Assembly: GCA_001604065.1 (NCBI GenBank)
Contig: LVAO01000001.1
Coordinates: forward strand, 1 to 64,000
Source: Clostridiales bacterium Firm_09
Lineage (GTDB): Bacteria > Bacillota > Clostridia > Christensenellales > DTU072
Reading direction: 5' to 3'
Length of the DNA: 64,000 nucleotides
The position numbers and the translations under genes were made by a program. Numbering within the stretch: the stretch's first letter is position 1; the number at the start of each line of letters is the position of its first letter. Positions 9,461 to 20,410 of this stretch are shown here, one piece after another. The notes under the pieces were generated by a model. The model was not told where the DNA came from and searched no databases. It saw nothing but the letters and a program-made list of their open reading frames with translations.

Positions 9461-11134
9461 ATGAAAACACGTTGGTACAAGGATGCCGTATTTTATCAGA
9501 TTTATCCCCGCAGTTTTTGCGACAGCAACGGCGACGGGATAGGAGATATCCAAGGGATTATCAGCAAGCTGGATTATCTAAAGGAGCTTGGAATAAATGC
9601 CGTTTGGCTTTCTCCGGTGTATGCTTCCCCCAATGACGATAACGGCTATGATATTTCTGACTATAAAGCGATCAATCCGGAGTTCGGTACGCTGGAAGAT
9701 TGGAAGCAGATGGTAGCCGGCATGCATGAGCGCGGCATCCGTCTTGTGATGGATCTGGTTGTCAATCATACCTCGGATGAGCATTTCTGGTTTAGAGAAA
9801 GCCGCAAAAGCAAGGATAATCCGTACAGGGATTATTATATCTGGCGCAAGGGCAGAGGGAAGGACGGCAAAAAACCGCCCAACAACTGGACTTCACGTTT
9901 TACAGGTTCTGCCTGGAAATACGATGCGGCAACGGACGAATGGTATCTTCATTTGTTCAGCGAAAAACAGCCGGACCTGAATTGGGACAATCCCAAGGTC
10001 CGCAAAGAAGTGATCGATATCTGCAATTACTGGCTTTCTATGGGCGTGGACGGCTTCCGCTGCGATGTGATTACCTATATCAGCAAGGCGGAAGGGCTGC
10101 CTATGGGCAAGTTCAACCCGGTGATGTGCGGAGACGAGCATTTTGTGCTGGGACCGCATATCCACGAATACCTTAACGAAATCAACCGCGAATCGTGGAG
10201 CAAATACGATACGATGATTGTCGGCGAAGCGATCGGCTGCAAGGTGGGCGATGCTGCAAGTATTATAGCGGAAGAGAAGAACGAGCTGGACAGCGCCATT
10301 ACCTTTGAATTGATGGAAGTGGATATGAAGTTGAACTTCTTTCCCGTGAAGCTCAGACTGCCCAAATTCAAAAAGGTCATCTCCGCTTGGCAAAACCTTC
10401 CTCCCAGTTGCTGGAATACGCTGTATTTAGAAAACCATGATCAGCCGCGCTCCGTCTCGCGTTACGGAAACGGCGCGGGCATATACAGAAAAGAGCTTGC
10501 GAAGATGCTTGCGGTCACTCTCCATTTTCTTCGCGGCACGCCGTATGTGTATCAGGGGCAGGAAATCGGCATGACCAATATCGCGCTCAAAGAAGAAGAG
10601 TATATCGATATCATGGCGACCCGTATCTTTACGATTATCCGCAAGGTCTTCCCGCCACTCATGCCGCTCGCAAGGTGGGCAATGAGCAAGCGCGCCCGCG
10701 ATCATGCCCGGACGCCGATGCAGTGGTCCGGCAGACCCGGCGCGGGCTTTACCACCGGCAAGCCCTGGATGAAAATCAATCCGAATCACGTTGATATCAA
10801 TGTCGAGAACGAAAAAAAGAACCCCTCTTCTGTGCTGAATTTTTACAAGAAATTGATTTCTTTGCGTTTGGGCAACCAGATTCTACGCGACGGAAGCTAT
10901 AAAGAGTATTTTCCCAAAAACAGAAGCCTCTTTGTCTATGAGCGCGCCCTCGGCAAACAGCGCTATATTGTGATATGCAACTTCAAAGAAAAGAACGTCA
11001 ATCTTAACGCCATCGACATGGGCGCGAGAGGCGCAGAGCTTGTCTTGTCCAATTATAAAGATGCGCCCAAAGCGTTCACCGACGGACAGACCTTGAGACC
11101 ATATGAAGCGAGAGTATACTTGCAAATAAAATAA
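9461..11134 (+). CDS. GH13 alpha-glucosidase (oligo-1,6-glucosidase-like)
   Basis: WYKDAVFYQIYPRSFCDSNGDGIGD, GFRCDVITYISK (nucleophile Asp, DVI as in alpha-1,6 enzymes), VGEA, ENHDQPR. Confidence 0.92.
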   Translation: MKTRWYKDAVFYQIYPRSFCDSNGDGIGDIQGIISKLDYLKELGINAVWLSPVYASPNDDNGYDISDYKAINPEFGTLEDWKQMVAGMHERGIRLVMDLVVNHTSDEHFWFRESRKSKDNPYRDYYIWRKGRGKDGKKPPNNWTSRFTGSAWKYDAATDEWYLHLFSEKQPDLNWDNPKVRKEVIDICNYWLSMGVDGFRCDVITYISKAEGLPMGKFNPVMCGDEHFVLGPHIHEYLNEINRESWSKYDTMIVGEAIGCKVGDAASIIAEEKNELDSAITFELMEVDMKLNFFPVKLRLPKFKKVISAWQNLPPSCWNTLYLENHDQPRSVSRYGNGAGIYRKELAKMLAVTLHFLRGTPYVYQGQEIGMTNIALKEEEYIDIMATRIFTIIRKVFPPLMPLARWAMSKRARDHARTPMQWSGRPGAGFTTGKPWMKINPNHVDINVENEKKNPSSVLNFYKKLISLRLGNQILRDGSYKEYFPKNRSLFVYERALGKQRYIVICNFKEKNVNLNAIDMGARGAELVLSNYKDAPKAFTDGQTLRPYEARVYLQIK

Positions 11135-11343
11135 ACGCTCTCTTGCTGGTTTTGGTAAAGATGAATGGGGAGAGCACGGCAAATTCTTAAGAAAAATATC
11201 TTTCTGAAGACTTGTCAGAGTACAGAATGAAGAAGTAATTATTTCTCAAGGGGAATAACGGCGGCCGAATGTCTGGGTTTAACGCAAAACAGCATCTGTA
11301 CAAAGTATATAAGGTTCAAAATGCAACGTGGCCTATCGAAATC

Positions 11344-11377
11344 AAAAGGCACTCCCGCAACGGGAGTGCCTTTGTTT
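11344..11377 (-). terminator. terminator of gap, possibly bidirectional
   Basis: AAAGGCACTCCCG-CAA-CGGGAGTGCCTTT hairpin with flanking A/T tracts. Confidence 0.85.
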
Positions 11378-11390
11378 GATGACCGGAATT

Positions 11391-12410
11391 TTACTTTAAT
11401 TCGGCAAAATATTTGATCGTGCGGACCATCTGGCTGGTGTAGCTGTTCTCGTTGTCATACCAGGCAACGGTCTGAACCTGGGTGCAGTCGATGTCGGGGA
11501 TGTACTTGACCATGGTCTGGGTAGCATCGAAGAGTGAGCCGTAGGTCATGCCGATGACGTCAGAGGACACGATCTCTTCTTCTGTATAACCAAAAGAAGC
11601 GTTTGCGGCAGCCTTCATGGCGGCATTGACACCTTCTGCAGTCACTTTACCTTTGCAGAGGGATACGAGGATGGTGGTCGAGCCGGTGATCACAGGCACT
11701 CTCTGTGCGGAGCCGATCAGCTTGCCATTCAGTTCTGGGATAACAAGACCGATTGCCTTGGCGGCGCCGGTGCTGTTGGGGACGATGTTTGCAGCAGCGG
11801 CTCTTGCTCTGCGGAGGTCGCCCTTGCGGTGCGGTCCGTCAAGAACCATCTGGTCGCCTGTATAGGCATGCACGGTTGTCATGATGCCGCTCAGGATGGG
11901 GGCAAATTTATTGAGGGTTGCGGCCATGGGAGCGAGGCAGTTGGTTGTGCAGGAAGCGGCGGAAATGATGGTGTCGGTTGCCTTGAGGGTGTTTTCGTTT
12001 ACCGAATAAACGATGGTGGGGAGATCATTGCCTGCGGGAGCGGAAATGACAACCTTCTTTGCTCCGGCATCGATATGAGCCTGTGCGGCGGCTTTGGAAG
12101 TATAGAAGCCGGTGCACTCGAGCACGACGTCCACGTCAAGAGCCTTCCAGGGGCAGGTTTTGGCGTCTTTTTCTGCATAAATCTTGATTTCTTTGCCATC
12201 TACGACAATGGCGCCGTCTTTGGCGACAACTTTATCGCCGAGGGCATATTTGCCCTGTGCGGAGTCGTATTTGAGAAGATGAGCAAGCATTTTGGCATCG
12301 GTAAGGTCATTGATCGCGACAATGTCATAGCCCGGAGCCTGAAACATTTGTCTGAAGGCAAGTCTGCCGATTCTGCCGAAGCCGTTGATCGCTACTCTAA
12401 CATTTGCCAT
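11391..12410 (-). CDS. gap: type I glyceraldehyde-3-phosphate dehydrogenase
   Basis: [30 protein letters not shown] active site, [12 protein letters not shown]. Confidence 0.97.
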   Translation of the reverse strand: MANVRVAINGFGRIGRLAFRQMFQAPGYDIVAINDLTDAKMLAHLLKYDSAQGKYALGDKVVAKDGAIVVDGKEIKIYAEKDAKTCPWKALDVDVVLECTGFYTSKAAAQAHIDAGAKKVVISAPAGNDLPTIVYSVNENTLKATDTIISAASCTTNCLAPMAATLNKFAPILSGIMTTVHAYTGDQMVLDGPHRKGDLRRARAAAANIVPNSTGAAKAIGLVIPELNGKLIGSAQRVPVITGSTTILVSLCKGKVTAEGVNAAMKAAANASFGYTEEEIVSSDVIGMTYGSLFDATQTMVKYIPDIDCTQVQTVAWYDNENSYTSQMVRTIKYFAELK

Positions 12411-12541
12411 AATTTAGTCCTCCATAAGTTTATTTCTGTGTGTTATTTTATACTTATTATGTGTATTATGCAACCAAAATTACCCAGTAGAAAAATATTT
12501 CTCCAACGTAAATTTCAGTAAAAATCTGAAGGCAAGCTGAT

Positions 12542-14941
12542 TTATCGGACCACAAGGTTTATAATCTTATTGGGAACAAAAACAACTTTGAGGACGGTCT
12601 TTCCTTCCAGAAGTCCGGCTTTCTCGATTTCTGCCATCGCCTCGTCCTGTGTGGAATTCAGGGGAATTGTAATTTTTGCACGCAGTTTGCCCATAATCTG
12701 CACGGGAATTTCTACGGTATCGCTTACCAGCTTCGCAGGGTCGTATACAGGAAATCTTTGCTTCTCGATTTTTCCGCCTTTATTCAGAAGTTCAAAAAGT
12801 TCGCTGGTGAGGTGAGGGGCGACAGGATTGAGAAGCAGGAGCAAGGTGTTTATTTCGGATATCGTTGTTTTGCCGCGGGCATAGATGGTATTGAGCGCGG
12901 TCATCAGATAAGCAATGGCAGTATTGAATTTGACGTTCTCGTAATCATCGCCCACTTTTTTGATAAGCGCGTCCAGATTGAGATCACACGTGTTGCAATC
13001 CTCAACAACAAGATCCTGAAGGTTCCAGACCCGATTCAGAAAACGTGCGCAGCCTTTGATGCCGTCCGGGTTCCAGGGCGCGGGTTTCTCATAGTCGCCG
13101 ATGAACAGGATATAGGTTCTCAGAACATCCGCACCGTAAGTGTCCACGATATCATCAGGATTGACGGTGTTTCCGCGCGATTTGCTCATCTTTTCGCCGT
13201 CCGAGCCAAGGATTAGGCCCTGCGCGGAGCGGCGCTTGTAAGGCTCAGGATAGCCTACCACACCGATGTCATAGAGGAACCTGTTCCAGAACCTGGAATA
13301 GATAAGGTGTCTTGTTACATGCTCCATGCCTCCGTTGTACCAGTCCACCTGTCCCCAATATTTGTAGGCCTGAGGGTCGACAATGGCGGTATCGCAATGG
13401 GGACTCATGTAGCGGAGGAAATACCAACTGCTTCCTGCCCATTGGGGCATGGTGTCGGTTTCGCGCGTGGCCGGGCCGCCGCAGACAGGGCAGGTGGTAT
13501 TGACCCAGTCTTTGCACTTGGACAGCGGAGAAGAAGCGTCATCGGAAGGGCTGAAGTCCTCAAGATCGGGAAGGCGAAGCGGCAGTTGGTCTTCGGGGAC
13601 AGGCACCTGTCCGCACTTCGGACAATTGATGATCGGGATCGGTTCACCCCAGTAGCGCTGACGGTTGAACGCCCAATCCTTCATTTTATAATCAACCTTG
13701 GATTTGCCGATGCCGCGCGCTTCCATGATGCCGATCATTTTGGCAATTGCCTCTTTGACGGGGAGTCCGTTGATGAGCGGAGAGTTGACCATGGTGCCGC
13801 CGTCTTTCGCGGCATAGGCTTCGACGGTGACATCTCCTCCGGATATCACTTCGATAATGGGAAGGCCGAATTTTTTTGCGAAGTCCCAGTCCCTCTGGTC
13901 ATGTGCGGGCACCGCCATAATGGCTCCGGTGCCGTAGTCCATCATGACATAATCCGCCGTAAAAACAGGGATCCGGGTTCCCGTAATTGGATTAACGGCA
14001 TATATTCCTTCTACTTTTACACCGGTCTTGTCTTTTGCCATATGGACGCGGTCAAACTCGCGTTTGGTTTTTGCCTGCGCCTGATAAGCCTCGATTTCTG
14101 CCAGATTCGTTATGCTTTCTTTGTGCTCTGCAAGCAACGGATGCTCCGGAGACACTACCAAAAAGGTGACACCGTAAATGGTATCCGGACGCGTCGTATA
14201 AACGGTCAAAGGGTAATCCCCTTTTTTGGTCCGGACCTTGAAAATCAGTTCTGCGCCGGTGGAGCGGCCGATCCAGTTTTGTTGCTCGACCTTTATTTTC
14301 TCCGGGAAATCAACCTCGTTCAGACCTTCAAGAAGTTTTTCTGAGTAATCGCGTATTTTCAAAAACCAGACGTCTTTTTCTTTTTGGATAACCTCTGCGC
14401 CGCAGCGGTCGCAAACGCCGTTCTGACTTTCTTCGTTGGCGAGGACGACTTTACAGACGGGACAGAAGTTGACAAAGGTATTTGATTTATAAGCCAGACC
14501 GCGCTTGAACAATTGTAAGAAAATCCATTGGGTCCATCTGTAGTAGTCCGGATCGGTTGTATCGATGACGCGCGACCAGTCAAAACTGTACCCCACTTTT
14601 TTTAGTTGGGAGATGAACTTAATGATGTTTCTGTCGGTCACTATGCGCGGGTGCTGCTTGGTCTGCATAGCGAAGTTTTCGGTGGGAAGGCCAAATGCGT
14701 CAAAACCGATAGGGAAAAGAACGTTGAAGCCTTCGAGACGTTTTTTGCGGGCAATCACCTCAATGGAGGAGAAAGCGCGTATATGTCCGACATGCAGACC
14801 CGCTCCGCTGGGATACGGAAATTCAATCAGCCCGTAAAATTTGGGTTTGTCCGCGTCCTCTTTGACTTCAAAGAGCTTATTGTCATACCAATAGTTCTGC
14901 CATTTTTTTTCTACGGTCTTAAAATCGTATTCTTTTGCCAT
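12542..14941 (-). CDS. leuS: leucine--tRNA ligase
   Basis: FPYPSGAGLHVGH (HIGH-type), KMSKSRGN (KMSKS), CP1 editing domain motifs. Confidence 0.97.
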   Translation of the reverse strand: MAKEYDFKTVEKKWQNYWYDNKLFEVKEDADKPKFYGLIEFPYPSGAGLHVGHIRAFSSIEVIARKKRLEGFNVLFPIGFDAFGLPTENFAMQTKQHPRIVTDRNIIKFISQLKKVGYSFDWSRVIDTTDPDYYRWTQWIFLQLFKRGLAYKSNTFVNFCPVCKVVLANEESQNGVCDRCGAEVIQKEKDVWFLKIRDYSEKLLEGLNEVDFPEKIKVEQQNWIGRSTGAELIFKVRTKKGDYPLTVYTTRPDTIYGVTFLVVSPEHPLLAEHKESITNLAEIEAYQAQAKTKREFDRVHMAKDKTGVKVEGIYAVNPITGTRIPVFTADYVMMDYGTGAIMAVPAHDQRDWDFAKKFGLPIIEVISGGDVTVEAYAAKDGGTMVNSPLINGLPVKEAIAKMIGIMEARGIGKSKVDYKMKDWAFNRQRYWGEPIPIINCPKCGQVPVPEDQLPLRLPDLEDFSPSDDASSPLSKCKDWVNTTCPVCGGPATRETDTMPQWAGSSWYFLRYMSPHCDTAIVDPQAYKYWGQVDWYNGGMEHVTRHLIYSRFWNRFLYDIGVVGYPEPYKRRSAQGLILGSDGEKMSKSRGNTVNPDDIVDTYGADVLRTYILFIGDYEKPAPWNPDGIKGCARFLNRVWNLQDLVVEDCNTCDLNLDALIKKVGDDYENVKFNTAIAYLMTALNTIYARGKTTISEINTLLLLLNPVAPHLTSELFELLNKGGKIEKQRFPVYDPAKLVSDTVEIPVQIMGKLRAKITIPLNSTQDEAMAEIEKAGLLEGKTVLKVVFVPNKIINLVVR

Positions 14942-15047
14942 GTTTCACCTTTAAGATCCGCGCAATGCGCAATACATTTATTTCCATATAAGGATAGCAC
15001 AACACGCTTCTTTATGCAATGATTCTGCGTAAGCGTAAAAAATCGTC

Positions 15048-15076
15048 TTGAATCTTTTTTTATAAATTGTTATAAT
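15048..15076 (+). promoter_or_regulatory. sigmaA-like promoter (TTGAAT-N17-TATAAT)
   Basis: -35 15048-15053, -10 15071-15076, upstream of the lipoprotein gene. Confidence 0.7.
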
Positions 15077-15149
15077 AATAAAAAATATCGTTACTATCAT
15101 TTACTATCAATGCTCATACATTTTGTTTTGGTATGGAGGAAATGTCGGT

Positions 15150-18100
15150 ATGCGTTTCAGAAAATGTATTCTTTTATCGATTGTCGTCATGACAGTGATT
15201 CTTATGGCGGTTCTTGCCGCAGCCTGCAATAGAGAAACTGTGCAAAAAAACAATCAGTCCGAGCTGATTTCTGTAACAGGCGGCGCCGTAGGCGAGAACG
15301 GTGCGTATTTCGAGACGCCAAATACAACCGATACTCTGTCAATGGGCAGTCTTGTGTCGGTAAGCGAAGGCGCAACATGGCAGCTATGTTCGGACGAGGA
15401 TGGACAGATGCCCTACGCGACCAAGGATATTACGCAGCTTCAGAACGGCCTGAATACTTTTTATATAAAGGTCACGGCGGAGGATAACAGCCGGAGCAAT
15501 GTGTACAAGCTGGAAATTTATAAAAATTATTACGTGACCATCACCTACATGTACGGGCAGACGGTTTATCAGACCGAACAGGCGTTGACTCATACCGTTT
15601 TGGGAAGCGGCCCGGCAATCTCCAAAGAAGGATTTACTTTTTCCGGTTGGGGCTGTGAAGGTCATTTTGTCATCGGACCCGCCACTTTTTATGCATCATG
15701 GCTTGCCAATACATATATGATCAACCTGAATCCGGGAGAAGGAGAAGTATCTGCGGCTTTTGCAGAAATCTCGTATGACTCCGTCTATCAGTTGCCTGTA
15801 CCCACGAGAGAAGGCTACGGCTTTGCCGGATGGTACTACGGCAACACGCAAATGACGGACAGCAGCGGATACGGCATCAGCCGCTGGAACATCGCGGACG
15901 ATGCAACCCTGACGGCAAAATGGGCCGCCAACTTTTATAACGTAACGGCGAATAAGAATATTTCTGCCGCGGGAACGGTAGCCGGAGCAGGAAGCAAGGA
16001 ATATCTTTCTTCGGTTACGCTGACGGCCTCTGCCAATGCGGGTTACACCTGGCTGGGCTGGTATGACGGCGATACTCTTCTGACGGCAGAAGAAGAATAC
16101 AGCTTTACGATGCCGATGAATGACGTTGCGTATACGGCCAAATGGGCAAGCTACGGCGTGACGATCAATAAAAATATTTCGGTCGCGGGAGGAGTAAGCG
16201 GAAATGCTCTCCGGGTGACGGCAGGCCAACAGCATACTGTTGAAGCGACGACTCTGACTGGATATACGTGGCTGGGATGGTATGAGGACGGTGAACTTGT
16301 CTCAGAAGAAAGGGTCTATCAGTTTATCATGCCCGCGAAAAATGTCGTTTTGGTTGCGACCTGGGGACATTTTTCGCTTGCCTTTTCTGCCAATATTTCT
16401 GCCGCAGGTTGGGTAGGCGGCGACAGCGGCTTTATCTCTGCAGGAACGTCCTGTAATGTTTCCGCCACCACATATTCAGGCTACACCTGGCAGGGGTGGT
16501 ACGAAGGAGAAACCCTTGTCTCGACAGATCAGACTTATTCTTTCCTTATGCCCGCACGCAACTATATTCTTCAAGCGACATGGGGAGATTACAGCATTAC
16601 CGTAATTAAAAATATCCCCGCAGCGGGCAGTATCAGCGGAGCCTCCGGAAGAACCGAAGCCGGCACAAGCTGTTTTAACCAAGCTTCCACCGTCGAGGGA
16701 TACACCTTCCTCGGCTGGTATGAAGGAAATGATTTGCTGAGCAGCGAGATCCGTTATGAGTATACGATGCCTTACAGGAATTTTGTTCTGACGGCATGTT
16801 GGGAAGCAAACATCTATCAGGTCATTCTGGACGCAAACGGCGGCGGCGCGCTGGATCCGGATACCTTTGACATGACATTCGGCGAAGATTTTTCTTTGCC
16901 CGTTCCCGTTCTCCGATACTATGCATTCGCCGGATGGTATTATGTAAACGGTTCATACACTATGCAGGTTACGGATAGCGAAGGCGGCTGTTTTTCAGGA
17001 TGGAACATCGCGGAGAATGTCACGCTGACTGCGTTGTGGAGCGCCGACACGATGGATGAGTATATCGTCGATGCGGATGATCTGAAAGCGATCTCCTTGA
17101 CCGGAAGCTATGCACTCCTCAACGATATCGACCTGGGCGGCGAAGAATGGGAACCCATCGGCGACAATTATTCTCCTTTTTCGGGCACGCTGGAAGGGAA
17201 CCATCATACCATATCCGACTTCAAAATAACGGTGAACACATCCTATTGCGGATTGTTCGGCGCCCTGACAGGCACGGTGAGCAATCTGAACCTTGAGGAT
17301 GTCATTATCCTGCAGAATATGCCGGAAAATATATTTGCCGGATGTCTGGCGGGATGTTTCAACGGCACGATAGCAAATTGCGGCGCGGAAGGAGAGATGA
17401 CAATCAGTGCGAATACCGCCGGAATTTATGTTTATATTAACGCGGGAGGTCTTGTCGGCAAATGCGAATCGGAGGGTGTCATAATCGACAGCCGAGCCGA
17501 TGTGGATATTGCCGCGGCGATTTATCAAGCAGATCGCTCTTATTTAAGAGTCGGAGGACTGGCGGGCATAAGCGGGGGCGAGCTGATTGACTGTAACGCA
17601 TCGGGGGATATACAGTCCGAGTTGTATCAGAGACATTATAATTATGCCGGCGGGCTTGTAGGCGACAATACGGGAACGATTGACGGCTGCCATGCGGAAG
17701 GGGATGTATCCACGAATGCGCCGGTATCCCTGTCAACTGCTATAGAAGTCTATGCCGGCGGAATCTGCGGAGACAACGGCGGTGTGATTTCGGACAGTTA
17801 TTACGATACCGGGAATGTGCTTGCGCAGGGCGCAAATGCGACGATATACGCCGGAAACATCGCCGGGCGCAGCAAAGCATCTTCCACTGTCCTACGCTGC
17901 GCGGCCGTCAGCGGCATCCGAGCAAAAATGTCCAATAAAAATACAAGTATCATAAGCAATGTTTATGTCGGCGGATTAATCGGTTATACCGCAGGCACAT
18001 TAGAAAACAGCTATCATGCAGCCGGTACCGTCGAAGGGGAAATAAATTACTCGTTCGGCAATCTTTATGCAGGGGGTGTATGCGGTTATATGAATGGCGG

Positions 18101-18758
18101 AAACATAGCGCGCTGCTACTCGACAGGCAGTGTGGCATGTACGGGAAGCGATCTCAACACCAAAGAAATTTATGCGGGCGGTTTTGCGGGATACAATCTT
18201 GCCGGTCTTATATCGGACTGTTATGCAAAAGGCAATGTCAGCGTCAATTGTTCAACGACAGGGAGCTATAATGATGCATACGCATTTGCCGGCGGATTCT
18301 CGGGCTATTGCAACGGAAATATAATTTGTTCATATTCTACGGGCACTGTATCCGCCGTAGCAGACTCTGTTATGGATACAAGAAGCTACGCTTACAGCGG
18401 AGGCTTTGCGGCTTACTATTTCAGCGGTGCGACAGGTTCTTGTTTTGCAACGGGCAACGTCTATACGGAAACCAGAATAGGTTCGCAAGCCTATGCGGGA
18501 GGCTTCACCGGACGGGAAATATCCGTCTGCAATGGTTACAGATGCTCTTCCCAAAGCATTACCAGCGGACCAAAAGGAGGCATATTCTCTATATGCGGCA
18601 CAGAGACAACCTTGCAGAATCTGCAATCCGAAGCCTATCTTACCGTTACAGTCGGATTCGGCAAATATCTCTCTGAGGAAGACAGGGCAGTACATCCCGG
18701 CAATGTCTGGAACTTTGCACCCAATCAATATCCCGTTTTATATTGGCAGTTGCAATAA
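15150..18758 (+). CDS. large surface lipoprotein with cadherin-like N-domain, InlB B-type repeats and GLUG repeats
   Basis: Signal peptide with LAAAC lipobox; repeated GY.W.GWY...YSF.MP.....ATW units; C-terminal GG..G...G.I..C...G GLUG-type motifs; SD ggagg. Confidence 0.85.
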   Translation: MRFRKCILLSIVVMTVILMAVLAAACNRETVQKNNQSELISVTGGAVGENGAYFETPNTTDTLSMGSLVSVSEGATWQLCSDEDGQMPYATKDITQLQNGLNTFYIKVTAEDNSRSNVYKLEIYKNYYVTITYMYGQTVYQTEQALTHTVLGSGPAISKEGFTFSGWGCEGHFVIGPATFYASWLANTYMINLNPGEGEVSAAFAEISYDSVYQLPVPTREGYGFAGWYYGNTQMTDSSGYGISRWNIADDATLTAKWAANFYNVTANKNISAAGTVAGAGSKEYLSSVTLTASANAGYTWLGWYDGDTLLTAEEEYSFTMPMNDVAYTAKWASYGVTINKNISVAGGVSGNALRVTAGQQHTVEATTLTGYTWLGWYEDGELVSEERVYQFIMPAKNVVLVATWGHFSLAFSANISAAGWVGGDSGFISAGTSCNVSATTYSGYTWQGWYEGETLVSTDQTYSFLMPARNYILQATWGDYSITVIKNIPAAGSISGASGRTEAGTSCFNQASTVEGYTFLGWYEGNDLLSSEIRYEYTMPYRNFVLTACWEANIYQVILDANGGGALDPDTFDMTFGEDFSLPVPVLRYYAFAGWYYVNGSYTMQVTDSEGGCFSGWNIAENVTLTALWSADTMDEYIVDADDLKAISLTGSYALLNDIDLGGEEWEPIGDNYSPFSGTLEGNHHTISDFKITVNTSYCGLFGALTGTVSNLNLEDVIILQNMPENIFAGCLAGCFNGTIANCGAEGEMTISANTAGIYVYINAGGLVGKCESEGVIIDSRADVDIAAAIYQADRSYLRVGGLAGISGGELIDCNASGDIQSELYQRHYNYAGGLVGDNTGTIDGCHAEGDVSTNAPVSLSTAIEVYAGGICGDNGGVISDSYYDTGNVLAQGANATIYAGNIAGRSKASSTVLRCAAVSGIRAKMSNKNTSIISNVYVGGLIGYTAGTLENSYHAAGTVEGEINYSFGNLYAGGVCGYMNGGNIARCYSTGSVACTGSDLNTKEIYAGGFAGYNLAGLISDCYAKGNVSVNCSTTGSYNDAYAFAGGFSGYCNGNIICSYSTGTVSAVADSVMDTRSYAYSGGFAAYYFSGATGSCFATGNVYTETRIGSQAYAGGFTGREISVCNGYRCSSQSITSGPKGGIFSICGTETTLQNLQSEAYLTVTVGFGKYLSEEDRAVHPGNVWNFAPNQYPVLYWQLQ

Positions 18759-18785
18759 TCCAGATTTTACACAACATCTTCACCG

Positions 18786-18816
18786 GGTCAACACGGCGGA
18801 CGTGTTGACCTTTTTT
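18786..18816 (+). terminator. Rho-independent terminator
   Basis: GGTCAACACG...CGTGTTGACC + TTTTTT. Confidence 0.9.
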
Positions 18817-18833
18817 ATACTCTATAGTATACT
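18805..18833 (+). promoter_or_regulatory. sigmaA-like promoter (TTGACC-N17-TATACT) overlapping the terminator
   Basis: -35 18805-18810 lies in the 3' arm of the terminator stem; -10 18828-18833; ATG 8 nt later. Confidence 0.6.
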
Positions 18834-18841
18834 TAGGATGC

Positions 18842-20407
18842 ATGAAACAACGGATATTTTTGCAAAAGAAACTGTTTGCAGTTGTTGCGCCTTTGGTGGC
18901 CATTGTTCTGATAGCTTCGCTTGTCATTGCTTCGGTCGTGCTGCAGAATCAGAATAAGGTCACTCCGGCGGGCAGGATCGGCAGAGGGCAGGACGGACAA
19001 GCGTACGAGATTATTTCGGATGCTCCTTTTCAGTACGATATTTCCGTATACACATCCGTGGCATCCGATGTCGAGAAATATCTTAAAATGCTGTTTGGCA
19101 TCGATACTGTAAATGCGATGACAAGCGTGGGCATCAGTGTTTCGCGCAGGGTAAGCGATATCATTATCAATGCCTTCCGGATGGCGCGTGTGCCTTCGGA
19201 AAAGGCATTGGCATTTGGACGATATCTTGCTTCCACCGCCCAAAAAGTCAATGATTATTATCAGTACGAAATGCCCGTCTTTGACGCGGGTGAATATACT
19301 TACACAATACCTTACAACCCCGAAACCGGCAGCGTTCTGATGATCTTCCTGTTCCGAATGTATGTTTATGAATTTCAAAAGGACGAACAGGGCAATCTTG
19401 TGCTGGATGAAGACGGAAGGCCGATTGTTATCGGTCAGAAATTCAATACGTCGCCCGCTCTTTTTGACAGCATGGTGAAAGGCTTGGACCTGGGCAGTAT
19501 TTATCAGGAAATCCTCAAGGAAACCGGCATGAATCCCGAAGAAGCGGGCAGAGTTCTTTATCAGATAGCCTTGGCATTAAGCGGAGAAGATGATCAGGAA
19601 CTTATACGCGAGCTTGGGGAAGAAAGCTTTGTTGTGCTGTTTTCGCGCACCGCGGTTGCGGCAAACGAAATCCCCCTTCTTTTGGCGGGCAGTTCTCTTG
19701 CGTCGGCGAGGATGGCAGCCGAACTTGTATATGAGCTGGGTGCGCAGTACCGCAAAATAATAGATACTTTTGGTGCGGAGAATCTCAATAAACTCTTTGG
19801 CGGAGTGATACTGGATAATTTTCTTGTTGATATGGAGCAGCCCGGTTATGCCGGATATGTGATGAAGATGATAGCGGAGACACAGAATATATTTGGCTAT
19901 TCTGTTGCGTTCATGTCAGAATTTTTCACATGCCTGGACAACAAGATTGCCTATTCTTATTATGATTTTGCCCTTGACGGCGGTGATAAAAGCAAAGCGT
20001 TGACTGCCCTTTATATCGGGAAGGCGGCGGCGAAGGCTTTTTCTTACGCATCGGCCGTTACAGGAATTTCTGCGGCCGAAGCGGGGGATAAGCTTGCCAA
20101 AATCAACACCTATCTCTATCTCATATCCAATGAGGAGCAGGAAAATGCGCCGGGTTATGAAGAAGTCTATGCCGCCGAGAGTGCAAAGACCGCCGCAACG
20201 CTTCATGCCATAGAACACCTTGCCGCCCTTGCCGAAGGCGGAGAAAAAGAAGAAATCATTGATGACGAAGCGCTTCTTGAAGAAATTCGAATCAGCACGG
20301 ATACCGTACTGGGATATACGCCGGAGATAGAAGAGGGGCTCAAAATGAGTGCGACGCTCATCGCATTCAATTATTTGGTTTACTATTTTATGTCGATGGA
20401 GGAATAA
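18842..20407 (+). CDS. uncharacterised exported/membrane-anchored protein
   Basis: Long ORF, N-terminal hydrophobic segment (LFAVVAPLVAIVLIASLVIASVVL); directly followed by ABC transporter genes. Confidence 0.75.
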   Translation: MKQRIFLQKKLFAVVAPLVAIVLIASLVIASVVLQNQNKVTPAGRIGRGQDGQAYEIISDAPFQYDISVYTSVASDVEKYLKMLFGIDTVNAMTSVGISVSRRVSDIIINAFRMARVPSEKALAFGRYLASTAQKVNDYYQYEMPVFDAGEYTYTIPYNPETGSVLMIFLFRMYVYEFQKDEQGNLVLDEDGRPIVIGQKFNTSPALFDSMVKGLDLGSIYQEILKETGMNPEEAGRVLYQIALALSGEDDQELIRELGEESFVVLFSRTAVAANEIPLLLAGSSLASARMAAELVYELGAQYRKIIDTFGAENLNKLFGGVILDNFLVDMEQPGYAGYVMKMIAETQNIFGYSVAFMSEFFTCLDNKIAYSYYDFALDGGDKSKALTALYIGKAAAKAFSYASAVTGISAAEAGDKLAKINTYLYLISNEEQENAPGYEEVYAAESAKTAATLHAIEHLAALAEGGEKEEIIDDEALLEEIRISTDTVLGYTPEIEEGLKMSATLIAFNYLVYYFMSMEE

Positions 20408-20410
20408 GCG

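Noticed and set aside
13307-14344. 345-aa ORF antisense to leuS
   Set aside because: Shadow ORF; low-plausibility composition, no SD or family features.
14942-15047. T-box leader upstream of leuS
   Set aside because: No specifier/antiterminator sequence or TGGNACCGCG element visible.
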